From the NCBI GenBank assembly GCA_004835665.1, contig RBKR01000021.1, forward strand, positions 620,001-684,000: a DNA stretch of 64,000 nucleotides, given 5' to 3'. Source of the stretch: Phoma sp. XZ068 (lineage: Eukaryota > Ascomycota > Dothideomycetes > Pleosporales > Didymellaceae). Made by a program: the position numbers and the translations under genes. Positions 43,735-56,227 of the stretch are shown in pieces (position 1 is the first letter of the stretch; the number at the start of each line of letters is the position of its first letter). Under the pieces are notes generated by a model. That model worked only from the letters and a program-made list of their open reading frames with translations, made no database searches and had not been told where the DNA came from.

Positions 43735-46700
43735 GGTCGACGATACGGTAGACCAGATCGAAATATCAAGAAGAGCTGTGTATGGATGGCTCTGTGGTGG
43801 GAAGGTTGGATCTGAAGTCACGGTTTGGTAGACTGCTCATGATGAATGTTGTGTGACCTCTCTCAAGCGCAGTTTCCATGGTTTTATAAACATGTCCTAA
43901 CCTCAATGCCGGCTACATTGTACCTTCGACGAATCGGCTCCGTACGCAATGTCCTCCTATGTCCACCTATGTCCACCATGTCTTCGCCTCACGTCCACCT
44001 CGCTTTAACCATTTGGGTCATTATACCTGGCTTGACTTTTTAGCTTGTGCTCGATTGGTCGTAAGTAGAAAACACATATTGGCACTTTCACATATCGTGT
44101 TCCTCTTTTAAAACCGAGAGACATCCCATCCGCACCAAGCTAGCGAAATTATTGCATGCAGTCCAACAATACTTCTCCTCAAACGCAAACCTGAACAATG
44201 ACGGGCTGATTTAGAGTATTTCCTCGGCGAAGTATTACGAGGCCCAGAGGTGCGTTTGGTAGCCTGACGAGTCAATCCCCACCTCGTACTATCTGTATTG
44301 GCAACCATCGTACCATCGTACAACGACACAAAACAGTACCCACATTCGGGGTTTTGTCACCGAAGGTAACCCCTATTGTGCGCCAAAACTATGATATTAA
44401 GAATTCCTTGACGTGTATAGTTTGATCAAAGGATGCATGCCTAAACCTGATCAGGACTTCGACACCTGCGACATCCAGTTGTCACAGGCCGAGATTGTAG
44501 CCATCTGGGGCACTTCCGAGGTTACGCACTTTGTCAATCCCGCCCTTTCTCATTAACAGAATCTTTGGCCATTGGAGAGTTGTCCGCAGAAATATAACTA
44601 CGCCGTTGGGAATATTTGGGGCGAAACATTAAAGTATCAAATAAATGCCATGTCTCCACATTATAAAATACACTCCAGCTCTAACAGCACAGCCAACATG
44701 CACCACATTAGTCCTCCCTCCAACCTAGCTCGGTATTTCTTAGAGCGAACTTTGATAGCAGTTCCTCGCCAAAGCTCTAGACGGGTTGTGGAGCTCTCGC
44801 GACGTGCCTCGACCAATGGATCTGGGCGCATACTTAGTGATAATGTCTCAACATCAGCATACTGGCTCTCATGGGAATTGTGTTAAGGATTAAGCGTTAT
44901 AGTTAAATAGTATTCACTAGCACTTCGGGCTGATGAGTACCGATAGACAGGAGCCAACGTTTCACTGAGGGTGGCTCAACCCCACGCAATGAGAGCCATG
45001 TCGTGACCGCAATGCGGCTACCAAGGCAGCCGAAATTTTAATATGCTTCTGTAACCAGTATTTGCGAATATCATGTTCCGAAACGATGTTGCAACGCCCT
45101 CGTTAAAGTTGAGCATGCAAAAATCTCGCTGAGGTTTCGTGACAAAGCACCCTCGTCAACGTGGACAATCGTACCGTACGTCTCGCGGATGCTTGGATCC
45201 AGCGACCCAGATATCACTGCCGTCTTGAGCGTAGGCAAACCACCAGGGCAGGGGGTTTGAATACAGATATACTGTCCGGTGAAGTGGAGCCGAGCAGGCA
45301 CTTGATAGATGCGATTGCGAAAAACAAGAACTATTATGGAGAAATTCGTCTGTATGATTTTACAAAGGGGTTATGCATCGATTACCATGCCTTTGATCAG
45401 GCTGCTTTTGAGCCCAACGTTGAGTTTGCAATTGGCATGTACTAATTATGCGGTGTTTGAGTATAGAACTTAATTTACCCAAAGGGTCCTTCGACGTTTC
45501 GATATACACCAGCGGTCCGATACTTGAAAGTGGTCCGAAATCCTTGTACAGTCACCTCTGCCCAGGTGGTCCATTGAGACCAGCATCACGAAAGTTAGGT
45601 TTATCGCAGGCGCCAAAGTTGCTTAGTTGTGTCATGAGTACAAGAAAGCTGTAGAGAGTCTCGTCAAGCAGCTTTGTAGGTTTTCGAACGTGTTCTTGGG
45701 ACTGGGAAAGAGCAAGCATCTTGAGTCTATCCTACGGAGGCACAATATCAGCACCTGGGATGCTGTAGCATAGAACTGAAGGATTGAGCTGCTAATTTCG
45801 CTGCAATCGTGCGAAAGAGTAGTGTGGATAATGTTGGAGAGGTTGCGTTTCAGTTGTGGTCGACATATTCTGCAGCCGGCCATCCAAGTAATGATCAACG
45901 TTGTCACAATTAGCAACCAGATCGCGAAACGGCTGCCTCTGGACAGGACCGAAATGGCTAACGTCGTCTGAATTGTTAGTCGCACCTGTTTGTCAGGACC
46001 GAAAGAGATGTTTGTAGTTCCCAAATGCCTATTACGTATCTTGCATGCATGTAACATTCGCTACTTCACATATATTGATAGACTGCCGTTCCACAGATCG
46101 AGTTCTATCGGACAACCGCACAACCCGACAACCGTGGCCCCGAATTGTTTGTAAGCCCACCTTGGCAAGTGAAATCATAACGCGATCAATCTTGACAAGG
46201 GTAGTGGGTTGTGATTGGGGCATTGTTATGTTTGGTTGTGGCGGGGAAGGCGGCATAAATATTGGCCCAGTCAATTGGTGACGTGATGGGTTACGTGCCA
46301 CAGAAGCGCTCAAAGATCCTTGACCTGCACGATGTTTGATGCTGGTGAGATTCGCTTTCCCCTGTTGAATGAAAATCTGGTAGCGCGATGGTCAGTCGAT
46401 CATGGTACGGGTACCTGCAGCTCGATAACTAGCGAGCGAAATTTCGAGTCAGCTCCAGAAGGCAGTATATAAAAGAGCCGAAATTCGAATTCGTGTTCAT
46501 GTCTGAGAAATTGCCCCAAAATTTAGCCGTGACTGGGGCTTTGCCAAACGTGGTACGTTTCAGCTTCCGCGAACAACAACTACCGTAATATCAAGTCTTT
46601 CCTCCAATGATGGTGATTACGGACTCAAATACGAACGCATGTTTCGGTGATAACGGGTAGCTGTTTCGAAGCCAAGTTGCGAGGATCTGGAACGGCTCGA

Positions 46701-46885
46701 TGGTTTGCGATAAAATGAGGCTGGTAGGAAGTTGCTCATGGCTGTCATTCATTCTAAACGCCGAGAAACAATATCTCCACCCATGTCGTGTTCGTCATAT
46801 CGGATGCCTATACGCAATCATGAGGTGCCTAAAACGCCGTGATATTTACAAACAGAACCCAAGAACTGAAACCTGAGACCAACAC
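43735..46885. other. Gene-poor 3.1-kb region
   Basis: No gene that I can support. Overlapping frames of 76-94 codons on both strands at 45,071-45,445 look somewhat protein-like (minus-strand G-S-L-D-P-S-I-R; plus-strand stretch ending EFAIGMY) but lack splice or family support. An imperfect hairpin with arms ggggtt/aacccc lies at about 44,350-44,375. 46,250-46,500 contains a TATA-like tataaaag that may belong to an unrecognised transcript. Confidence 0.35.
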
Positions 46886-47557
46886 TCAGTGCCCATTGTA
46901 GCCGCCATACTGGCCGGGTTTGGGTTTCTTGTGGTGGTCTTCAAGTTTGCTGCCGAGCACGGCACCTGCTATGGCACCCAGAATGCCGTGGCCGCCCATC
47001 TTGTTGCCGCCAAAGTATCCGGCAGCACCACCACCCATAGCGCCCAGGAGGCCTCGATCACCCTCTTGTTGCATAGCTGGGTCGCTGGATCCATATTGTT
47101 GCTGGCCAGGCTGGCCGTAGGCGTTCTGGCCCTGCGGGTACTGGTCTTGGCCATAAGGACCCTGCTGAGGAAACTGGTTCTGAGGTTGAGAGCCGGGGTA
47201 ACCTCCCTGCTGGTGTTGGCCATATTGCCTGATTCAGATATTAGAAAAGTTGTTTCGAAACACTGGGTTTGCTTGTACATACCCTTGCTGCTGCTGCTGC
47301 TGGTTGTAGTCACCGTACTGGCCGACCTGCTGGCCATGCTGGAAGCCACCTTGCGCAGGAGGACCATATTGCGAGTTGTAACCTTGCTGGTCTGCTTGAC
47401 CCTGTTGGCCATATTGCTGCTGAGGTTGCTGGTACTGCTGCTGGTAGCCGCCCTGTTCATATCCACCTCCCTGTTGAGGGTAGGGGCTGTGCCCCTGGGG
47501 TGGATAGTGCTGCTGCTGCTGGCCGTAGCCTTGGTTGTATTGATCGTATCCAGACAT
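46886..47557 (-). CDS. Gln/Gly/Tyr-rich protein with C-terminal glycine zipper
   Basis: Two exons on the minus strand, 47,557-47,283 and 47,228-46,886, with a 54-bp intron (gtatgt...tcag), give 205 residues. The first ~145 residues are low-complexity, rich in Gln, Gly, Tyr and Pro (prion-like composition). The C-terminus carries a glycine-zipper segment (GAMGGGAAGYFGGNKMGGHGILGAIAGAVLG) of the 2TM/Rick_17kDa type, then a His/Lys-rich tail (EDHHKKPKPGQYGGYNGH). Similar small proteins occur across Ascomycota; function is not established. Start: the ATG giving MSGYDQYNQ; an upstream in-frame TTG is ignored. Confidence 0.85.
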
Positions 47558-49009
47558 GTCCAATATAGTTATGAGTCTAGGTATGGATATAGGGGGAAAT
47601 GCGTTGTTGTGAAGTTGTGCACTGTAAGGCGGGGTAGCTGGAAGGATGCGGGCGGTTGACGTAAGTTGTGAATTAGGTGGGAGGAAGAGCGAACGAGCAC
47701 AGGAACATCAATCGACTTTATCAACTCTCAGCTTCCTTACTAACGCCATCCTGATCGACCTGGTGATTCGACGAACCCACACCATCTTGAGGGGCTTAGC
47801 AGCCAACGAATCTTCGAGCTGTACTCAGCCCTAAGCCACCCGTAGGACGAACATCAGCTCGGCCGGATGTGACGGCTAGTCCGGTCATAGCGAACGGCCA
47901 AGCACAGCCGCACGATCCGAACTGCTCAGCGCTCGCTTGGACGTTCTACTCGATTTTTGGCCGTGCTTCTTCGTTCCTCGACCCGCAATCGGAGCACAAT
48001 GAAGCGTCCATCCTTTCTGTCCAAAACGATGTTTCTAAGATATCTGCGGCTTTGGTACAATATTGAGGCTCCGGCTGGTCGGCCGAGCGCTCTGCACCGC
48101 CATCATTGCGTGGAAAGTTGGTGGGGCCGAGGCTTGAGATGAGGCGCAGTAAATTTGCCCTGCTCGACTGTGGCTGCGTCATCGTTGGCATCACGAGGCT
48201 GCGCAGCCTCCTTTACGATGTTACAACTCTCCGAGGATTGTCAGTAATAAGGTGCATCTTATGCGGGGAACATTGGGGAGACATTGGAGCGTCACGGCAG
48301 CTCGAACGACTTCACATCAAACCCAATCACGGCAGAGGGTTCGGGAGTCTCCCGATACCCCTGTGGCGTCTGATTTGCACCATGGGCCACCAAGCGTGCC
48401 GGATACGGGCGTTGAAACGCGACCACCCTGACCTGAGACAGCTCCAAGACGAACTCCTAGGACTCGCTTCATATGTTTGCTTCACATCGTCGCTCATCAT
48501 GCCCCATTTCGGTGTATTAGCTCCCCTCTACATCCTTCGAATTGCCATTTGTGGCTGTGGATGCTGCTAAATATGCCTTTCTGCTTCTAGGGGCTCATTG
48601 ACATCTTGGTCGATCCTCAAACCGACATGGATTCAGATGGGCTTGGATGCTAGCGTCATTCATGCACTTTCTCAAATGCACCCCTCGCGCTGTCGCATGA
48701 ACATGTCTCGTCCAGAGCGTTCGCCCAGCCTTTCGCTGCGTCTCTGCTGACTTGCTTCCTTTCTGTCTTTGGTTCCGCAGGCGGGCTGTTGTTGTTAATT
48801 TCACACTTCACACTTTCGTTCACTCCAACATTCTTTTCGTACCACCCTGGTGGCGGTCTTAGCAGGCTCGGGACTGTATACTTCCCTTCAATCGACCGAA
48901 ATCTCTATTGCCGGTCGACCTGCAGATGTTATTTGGTGGAGCAATTAAGCGGCAGGAAGTTTGAGAGGGGTCTACCCGATTCGACCGAACCGATCGTATA
49001 TCGCGCAAA
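47558..49009. other. Intergenic region, no supported gene
   Basis: Divergent promoters of the glycine-zipper gene and the membrane-protein gene plus about 1 kb of unassigned DNA. A 154-codon frame (48,106-48,570) has no recognisable features and overlaps opposite-strand frames, so it is not called. Confidence 0.4.
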
Positions 49010-50614
49010 ATGATCTCGCCGAAGCCTCGCAGATGGAATGACAAGGTGGACTATGTGGTTGTGGAGAGGGATGGTGTTCCTGAGGTTGGGCAACAGGAGG
49101 ATACGATCCCAACACCAACCATCGATCAGATACTGCCACGGTCGTACACGAAGCGACAACCTACTGCTACGGACGATGCGGACGACAGCGACGATGAGGA
49201 CGACTTTCCAATGACTTCCACGACAGCCACACCATCATCTGGAGGAGCCCCACCGGTAAGAGTAGATTGGGACAGACATTATTTTCACGGGGACTGACGG
49301 TAGCAGCTACTGATCACAATGACGCTATCTCAAACCCGGGCTTCAGTTGGAGCGTTGGCGGACAATGACCCTACGGATACTGTTGTCGTGTCCCTGCAAC
49401 CACCGCCAAAGCCTCATCATGATGGTGGCGGCGGCAATGGGCGCATTTCACAGACAACAGAACATCTCCTTATCGCCGCTGGTTCAATCGGTTCGTTGCA
49501 TGAGGCTTCTAGATATGTGATGGTTACTAAATAATGCTAGGTGCTACAATCATCATTGTGATGGTTGTGCTGGCTTTCTATACAATGCGCAGGCGGGGAT
49601 TGTCGTTCTCGGACGTTGTCAGACAAGGCAGGAATCAGATCACACGCCGTGGCGGTCAAGGATCCGGCACAAGATATGATTGGGACAACAAGCAAAACCT
49701 TGAGCAGAGGTATTCTGTGAGAAATGATGCAGTATACCCTCCTCCGCCTGCAGCAGTAGCTGCTCGCTCTGGTTCTCTCTCGTCACAGACTCGTGTGCAG
49801 CCCCTGGGCCGTACCGATAGGTAAGCTGGCCGGACTTGCACCTCTGTACGCACAACTAATTTTGCTCAGTTTCCGCAACGGCCCCCCCGACATGAAGCAG
49901 CAAACATTTCTTCTCGAGGATCCACCGTCGCGAAAGAATTCCCACAAACGCGACAACAGCGCAACGCCATCTTCGCCTGTTCTTGGAATACAGGGCCAAC
50001 GAAGCAGCGACTCGACTCACAATACCAGGTCTATGGACGATGATGATGAGTACATGCAACAGGAACAAATTGCATCTCGACAACCGGCGGCACCAACGTT
50101 TAAACAGTTCATGTCGAACCGCCCTTCTATCTCGCAACGACCTGGACTCGGTGGTGTGGCCAGTAGATTTAGCTGGACCAACTCTCAAGCACCACAAACG
50201 CCCCACGATCCCAGTCGCGACACCATAAACCAGCCCTTGGGACGTGATAGTTTCATGACTAATCGATCTTCCGTACCCCGTTTCCGCACCATCAACTCAT
50301 GGGTCAATCAGCAGTCAAACCGCGTCGAAGAGCAAAAGCTCAGAGAACAGTACCGCATGACGCAGAGCTCCGCGTACTCCGAAGACACGAACGGAGACGT
50401 AGTACCTGAGATGCCTCCTGTACCAAAGACCTACAAGCAAACCGGCGGGCTTGCTGGCAAAGACATCAAGCATCAACGTCACGAGACCAACACATCGGTC
50501 GTTACAGCGCCCATCTTTAAGCAGCACCCAGGCACAGAAGTCCGGTTCAGCACACGCAGTACTGTACCCTCAGAGATTCTCGACATGGGCCGGAAGAACT
50601 CAGTGCTGCGATGA
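49010..50614 (+). CDS. Single-pass transmembrane protein with long cytoplasmic tail, unknown function
   Basis: Four exons: 49,010-49,255, 49,307-49,490, 49,541-49,820 and 49,870-50,614, giving 484 residues; introns of 51, 50 and 49 bp. The second intron uses a weaker donor (gttcgt) but a clear branch-like ctaaat before the acceptor, and phase is kept. An acidic, Thr/Ser/Pro-rich N-terminal region (DDADDSDDEDD) is followed by one hydrophobic helix at about 133-158 (TEHLLIAAGSIGATIIIVMVV) and a basic stop-transfer (MRRR). The long Ser/Pro/Gln-rich tail contains motifs such as PRFRTINSWVNQQ that recur in fungal proteins of this layout. No catalytic domain. A plasma-membrane sensor or adaptor role is possible but unproven. 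Confidence 0.8.
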
Positions 50615-51553
50615 CAGTCCTGATAGCATGCAATATTTCCTATCTCCAGCATTTGCTTCTAGTACCCATCAGCATTTCATCACATTATGGAGCTGGCACG
50701 AAGGACGATAACAGACATGCGTGTACGCTATTGGGTTTATTGCTATACCATGTTTTGAGCTTGTAACTATAGCCGTCATTGTGTATACTGTTCATTGAAT
50801 TTTAGCGAGAACATCTTATCTACATAATGCTATTGCAACACTACACCTGCATTGCTTCAACCAAATCTCCACTGTTGTCACTTTATTCTGTCGTGCTCAG
50901 GACGTACACTTGGGTACTCTGGGCTGGGTTACCCTTGCACACAGTCCTCTACATCGTGCACAGCCCGCATTTCCAGAACGCCGTCGCAACGGAACGCTGA
51001 CAGACAGCTTCCGTGAAACGTCAACGTTTAACAGTAGCATCGGGGCTGGACCTTGTCGTATTTGTTATCACGGTACGTGGCCTCCGCAGGAGAGCGACCA
51101 AGTCCACCATAGTTCGTTGCACGTTCTCCTGCTAGGGTTCCTGTTGTTGTGTCCTGAAGCGTTTGCAGGTTCGCGTATGGACGAATTCGCTCTCGACAAT
51201 GTTGCTGTAATTGGATGCCCCTCTGCGCAAGAAGGATATATGTCATGTAAACGAAGCGTAGACTCAACTTCTCATTATAAAAAAGTTTGCCTTATGGGAA
51301 CTAGAGAAGCCAAGGGCGCAGTTCATCTCGTAGCCGTCCTCCGATGTTCACATGACATTGGCGACGAAGGCGGACATAAAGATGATTTGGCTATGTGGTG
51401 GTGCGTCACTAGCACGGCACCTGTTGCTTGGTTCACATGATCTATTCTATTTTACAATCTAGTTTGATGAACACTCCTTAAAAAGTCAGACTCCAACAGC
51501 TCTGGCCCTTAGGAACAATTTATCCAGCTGCGCATCCGCTACTTTTCGACCAT
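50615..51553. other. Intergenic region between convergent genes
   Basis: 3' regions of the membrane-protein gene and the type III PKS. A 176-codon frame (50,910-51,440) has ordinary composition but no features and is not called. Confidence 0.4.
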
Positions 51554-52936
51554 CTACAACTTGTCTGCTCTCACCCTATGTACCACCGGAGATCTCTTGC
51601 CAGATCTTGAAAGCCTTGAGGCCACTGACATCCCAAGTCTATGCGCTTTGGCCAGGACACCTGGACTCAAAGCCTGCCGAGACTCAACGTCTCGACACCG
51701 CTTCATGCGGAACATCTCAATCATCAGACCAGGTCCAAAGCTGGTGGCTACAACATCGTCTCGTCCTTGTCCCATTCTTCTCAACTTGTCTAGTACCACG
51801 AGTACCGTTGGACTTGACGAATTGCCATAGTTTTGATATATGTCGAGGGAGGCTCGAATATGATCGTCGGTGAGGTTCATTGCCTGCTGCGCACCTTGCA
51901 GGATGGCAACTCCGCCTGGATGTATTGCCCAATCAAAGGATGTTGGATCGCGTGGTTCGCCGGTCGGATTGCAGATTTGGTCGAACATTGAGCTGATGGA
52001 GCCTACGGTGGCTTTGGGCACTTCTTTGGTGATAGTAGCTATCATGCCTAGAGATGGCTTTAGTATTCTCAATCGAGAAGGATTCTTATGATAGACTTAC
52101 CACTAGAACTCACGGAGTATGACATGTGATCTTTCGTTCCCGGAATGACTGCACTACCCCACTCTTGCAATTCGTAGACAGGCTTCTGGTCGGCTCTCAT
52201 TGCTACCCCATTGCAAACTATCAAGGCCGCTGATGCGTCTGAAAACAGAGCCGGAGCAACGTGCAAGTTTTCGTTATCTTTGCAAGCAGCCTGTAGCTCC
52301 GCCCTCAAGAACAGACTGCACAGCTCAGTCGCAAATACCAAGATTCGAGCCGCCCTGCCTCTTGATGTTGCAGCTGCGGCAAGGTTGGCGGCTTCTCGAA
52401 GCGCAGAGAGTCCACCGGCACAACCAACTCCATGCAACAGTGTTCTCTGTACGCCGTCAGGTAGCTGGAGCTTCTGACTGACGAACAGATCGTAGCCTGG
52501 ACTACCCTGATCTGTACACGTAACTGCTACAACGTGTGTGACATCGACCGCTAATATCTGCGCTTCCTTCATTGCCTTAGTGCATGCCGCTACTGTAAGA
52601 TCAACACCAGTAGTACGGAAGATCTTCGACAATTCATTGATGGTTGGCGGGGTTGCGTCGTTCTTGGTCCATGTAGAGTAGTCGAAGATTGTCGGACGTG
52701 ACAGGATCTTTGTATTGCTGTTGACATGTAGTAATCTTTGGAATCTAGATAAAACGTCAATACTCGGTGCCTGCATAGTGTTCGAAATATCGGGTTTCCA
52801 CATACCCTGGGGACGGAATGTGCTTAGGGACCAGTCTTTTCAGAAGGCCTGCGAATTGTTCTTGTGTTGAAGAGTACTGAGGATACTCATGAGCGAGGCC
52901 GGTGATGTATACGGAGTTATCTTTGGTGACAACCAT
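51554..52936 (-). CDS. Type III polyketide synthase (chalcone/stilbene synthase fold)
   Basis: Condenses malonyl-CoA onto an acyl-CoA starter to give pyrones or resorcinols. Exons on the minus strand: 52,936-52,806, 52,744-52,101 and 52,047-51,554, giving 422 residues, typical of fungal members. The catalytic triad is present: Cys152 in GVGCAGG, His301 in AIHPGG and Asn334 in YGNSSS. Introns of 61 and 53 bp; both joins keep phase and restore family sequence (PSPG-FQRL and SSSG-MIAT). The ~50-residue C-terminal extension past the core is basic. Product cannot be told from sequence. No P450, methyltransferase or transporter flanks it directly; a Zn2Cys6 regulator lies 6 kb away. Confidence 0.92.
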
Positions 52937-54792
52937 GATGAAAGAGTATACAAGATGTAACAGTAGAAGCAAAATCCAATGAACAAACAAGCAAGTCTAA
53001 TGGTGTATGATGTTGTAGATGTACACTCAAAGGAAAAACACTCAAACTTCATATATACTAGTTAGTTGTTCCCCAGCGTTCGAAGGAGTGGCCTCCTCGG
53101 CAAGTCTCATGGCGACTGGGGGGGCTGAGTGTTGTGACTGGTGAATAGAAGGGCGTAGCGTGAAAAAGTCGTTCGAGTGATCAGTATTCCAGGCTACAAT
53201 TCGCTTGATATTACCACCAAAGGTAAGCAGACTGTAAAAGGTCGAAGAAAGGCAATAATGAGGAAACAGTGGAGCCGAGGGATGATTCATACTCTCGGAC
53301 TGGTACTCGGTCAGCGCAGGTGGACCAGAAATGCCTGAAAGAGGGCAGTGAACAGCATGTCCAATGATAGTACTAAACAGCGCTGGCCCCAAGAGGCCGC
53401 ATACAGCAGGACAATACACCGCCATCTTGTCTAAAGATACTGAGCTGGCCAAGTCTGGATCTTGGACCCAAAGTGGGTGTTCACAATGATGTAGGCGCAA
53501 GAATGCTGTCGTAGCTTTTGCCTATTCGAACATATGAAGACAAATCGTTCAACTCATGCCCAATGAAGGTCTTAATCAAGGTCCGAAGCTAGTGATACAT
53601 CAAGTAGCCCTCTGTGGAGAGAGAAGATTTAGGCTAGGCCTCCAAAAGGCTGCACTTGACTGAAAAAATAGCCAGTAAGATCTTTGAGTTTACAGATGGT
53701 CTGCAATTTGTGCGATGAGATCCGAGGGATGCGTCATGTCGTCTCAGTCAGACGAAGTTGATTTAGTTCCGAGAGACGTTCACAGCCTTCACAGCCGCAC
53801 CAACGACCACATCTGTGGCTGTCACTGGACGGGCACAGCCGCACTACATACTCAACTGCCGATGAGTTCGTCGGAAAGAGCTAGTACTCTTCTTATTGCA
53901 AGATAAATCGGATATGTGTATGGGCAAAAGTAGGCATTGCTCGAGTCTTCGAGTCCATAACTGTGAGACTGTGCTGAACACCTTACTACATGCGTGCACG
54001 GTGTGCACAAGTGACGGAGCAATTCAATACGAGCCGAGTCATTTGACCGGCTCCAGTTTCGATGAACGATCTTAGCCGCCTGATCGTAGGATTTCTGCCT
54101 AAGCTGAAGTAAACCTCAGGCGTTCCTTTCGCGATTGGGGTGTCATCGCACCCTCATCCTCCAGGAGGTAAGTTGTCGCCTTATGCTAAGGAGCACTGCG
54201 CCTTGCAGGGGCCAGCGTGCTCAAAATGGAAAGATTCGCGTGGCTGGGCTTCGGTGAACATGGTATGGGTTATCGCGCGTGCCCACGTTGTAGGGTGCTG
54301 ATGCGGCTCCATAGCCTGCATGGCTTAGGCTTACACCGAGCGACAGGTACCGGATGTGAGCCCATCCCATTGGCGACCGACAGATATATTAGTGGACCAA
54401 TTGCCTATCAGTTGACAGTTCAGGAATAGATCTGACGTACGATTCGACGATTCGCGGGGCTCTTGCGTGGTGGCGTGCCGCGTCTTACACCGGGGGCATC
54501 CAATTTACCCAATAGGGACTGGTGTGCGAGAATAGTTCGCGAAAATAGTTCCATTGCAGCCTAGTGCTCACGTGCACTTTGCAGAGCATATCTGGGCGAG
54601 ATCTCAAGTTTGAAACAGTGCGCGGTGATTTATATCAAGGTAGAGCCGCCTGGATGATCTTGGACTGGCCGCACAAGGTCTCGCAGTTGTATAATGGGGG
54701 CGTGTGGCTACGATCATGCAGTTGCAGACAATGAATCGCTGCCTGCAAACCAGTAAGCTAATCTTCGACGTACGCGTTGTGCTAGATGCTAA
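52937..54792. other. 1.9-kb region with no supported gene
   Basis: 5' region of the type III PKS and the promoter of the next gene. A minus-strand frame of 152 codons (53,042-53,500) is the longest and has a Met at MAVYCPAVCG, but it shows no domain or splice support. Confidence 0.4.
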
Positions 54793-55569
54793 ATGGTTCG
54801 CAGCAGCGATGACAGACGCATTCCGAAAACCGAACAAGAACAGTTGGCTCTGAGGATGTATTCGTGTCTGCCTTGGGAACTGCGCGATCACATTCATACC
54901 TTCTGCGTACAAGGCTCTTACGACAACGAGGTTGTCGTCCGCCGTGCGATCGGCAGGGAGACAGCGCTACTCGTACGTCAATCTGATGGCACATATTCAT
55001 ACCATTGGACCGAAGACACAGTTCTCCTGCATTTGGGCCCAGACCAGGTCGGGATCGATGTCGCCAGAGAAATTCTGGACACGTACTACAGGACGCGCAT
55101 CTTCAAGTTTGTTCACGACGAACTTGACGCTGTGCAGCCTTTCCTCGACACCGAAAAATTTGGTTTGTCCATGCGTCCAGCCTCCCACGTTCGCCGCTTG
55201 CAATTACAGATTCAGCCCTTTAAGTACGCTCAGCTGCGGGAGCTCAAGTCGAAAGACGATGAGGAAACAAGATGTTTCCGAGCTCTAGAGGCACTTACAG
55301 CTCTCCAAGTCTCGTCCACATCGACAGATATCCACTTGGACCTGACACAAGGGTTTTCCGATGACGAAGAATATGAGGAGTTGCTGGGTGATGCTGCGGG
55401 ATTTGTGTTTCGAATTATGCGGCTTTTAGATTCGTTGAGAACGCGAGGGCTGAGGTTAGCACTGATATTTGAGGGTAAGTGGAATGGAAGGGACGGGACG
55501 CGGCTGAGCAAAAGCTCTGTCTCCTCGCTCGATGAATGCATAAACACAATGAAAATCGCTTGTCAATAA
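54793..55569 (+). CDS. Hypothetical protein, possibly F-box-like
   Basis: Single exon, 258 residues. The N-terminal region includes LPWELRDHIHTFC, which resembles the short leading motif of fungal F-box-like/2EXR proteins (LPxELRxxI). The rest has alternating helices and strands with an acidic patch (GFSDDEEYEE) and no catalytic motif. Proteins of this kind are very common and variable in Pleosporales. The start ATG at 54,793 is the first in frame. Coding-like composition and length support a real gene; function is not known. Confidence 0.7.
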   Translation: MVRSSDDRRIPKTEQEQLALRMYSCLPWELRDHIHTFCVQGSYDNEVVVRRAIGRETALLVRQSDGTYSYHWTEDTVLLHLGPDQVGIDVAREILDTYYRTRIFKFVHDELDAVQPFLDTEKFGLSMRPASHVRRLQLQIQPFKYAQLRELKSKDDEETRCFRALEALTALQVSSTSTDIHLDLTQGFSDDEEYEELLGDAAGFVFRIMRLLDSLRTRGLRLALIFEGKWNGRDGTRLSKSSVSSLDECINTMKIACQ

Positions 55570-56227
55570 AGCCGCTTTCAACATGTTCAAACGCTCACGT
55601 TGGTCCAAAAGACAACGTTGTCGGCCCCACTTGAGCGCATGTATTCTGTTCGTGCAATCGATCGTTGATTTCGTCATAACGCCCCTACACATCGTACTTA
55701 TCAGACTCAGAATATGTAAGAATCTCAATCCGTGTTCTTTATGCCTGCTATACGACGTATAAAGAACGTTATATATGTACTTCTCTCAGATGTGAGGTGA
55801 CTCGCCGCCAGTGGGACCAAACAGCTTTTGTCTTGCCAACGACCAATGTTTCTGTTTTATTCGGATACTCAACAGACCCGTTCTCATCGTCTGCTATGAG
55901 AATTTTGATACTAGATGTTGTCGCGATACATAAGCATACTAAAGTGCCGCAATTGTGCGGTGCCGCATGGCGACAGATGTGATCTCGCACAACATGTGCG
56001 GCTTATTCGAATCGGGATGCTGAGCTATTGGAGCGTCTGTTCGTGCGGGGTCTCCGACATCCTCACAGGTCTGGAAGTCAGAAAAGCAAGGAACATGCAT
56101 ATTTTCCTTCAAAAATGATAGATGCCATGGGGTCCGCCCTTTCGACCTGTGATAAAACGTCGAGTAACCATGAAAATCAGCTTTCGGGGGTTGGGAACCA
56201 GATTCTCGGGTTGCATGGATCCGACGG
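55570..56227. other. Intergenic region between convergent genes
   Basis: About 660 bp without a supported gene; small frames overlap on both strands. Confidence 0.45.

Noticed and set aside
48106..48570. 154-codon plus-strand ORF
   Set aside because: No domain, atypical composition, and overlap with opposite-strand frames.
50910..51440. 176-codon plus-strand ORF between convergent genes
   Set aside because: No family resemblance or splice context; reads like chance ORF in a 3' region.
53042..53500. 152-codon minus-strand ORF upstream of the PKS
   Set aside because: No domain, no supporting intron signals, and it sits in the PKS promoter.
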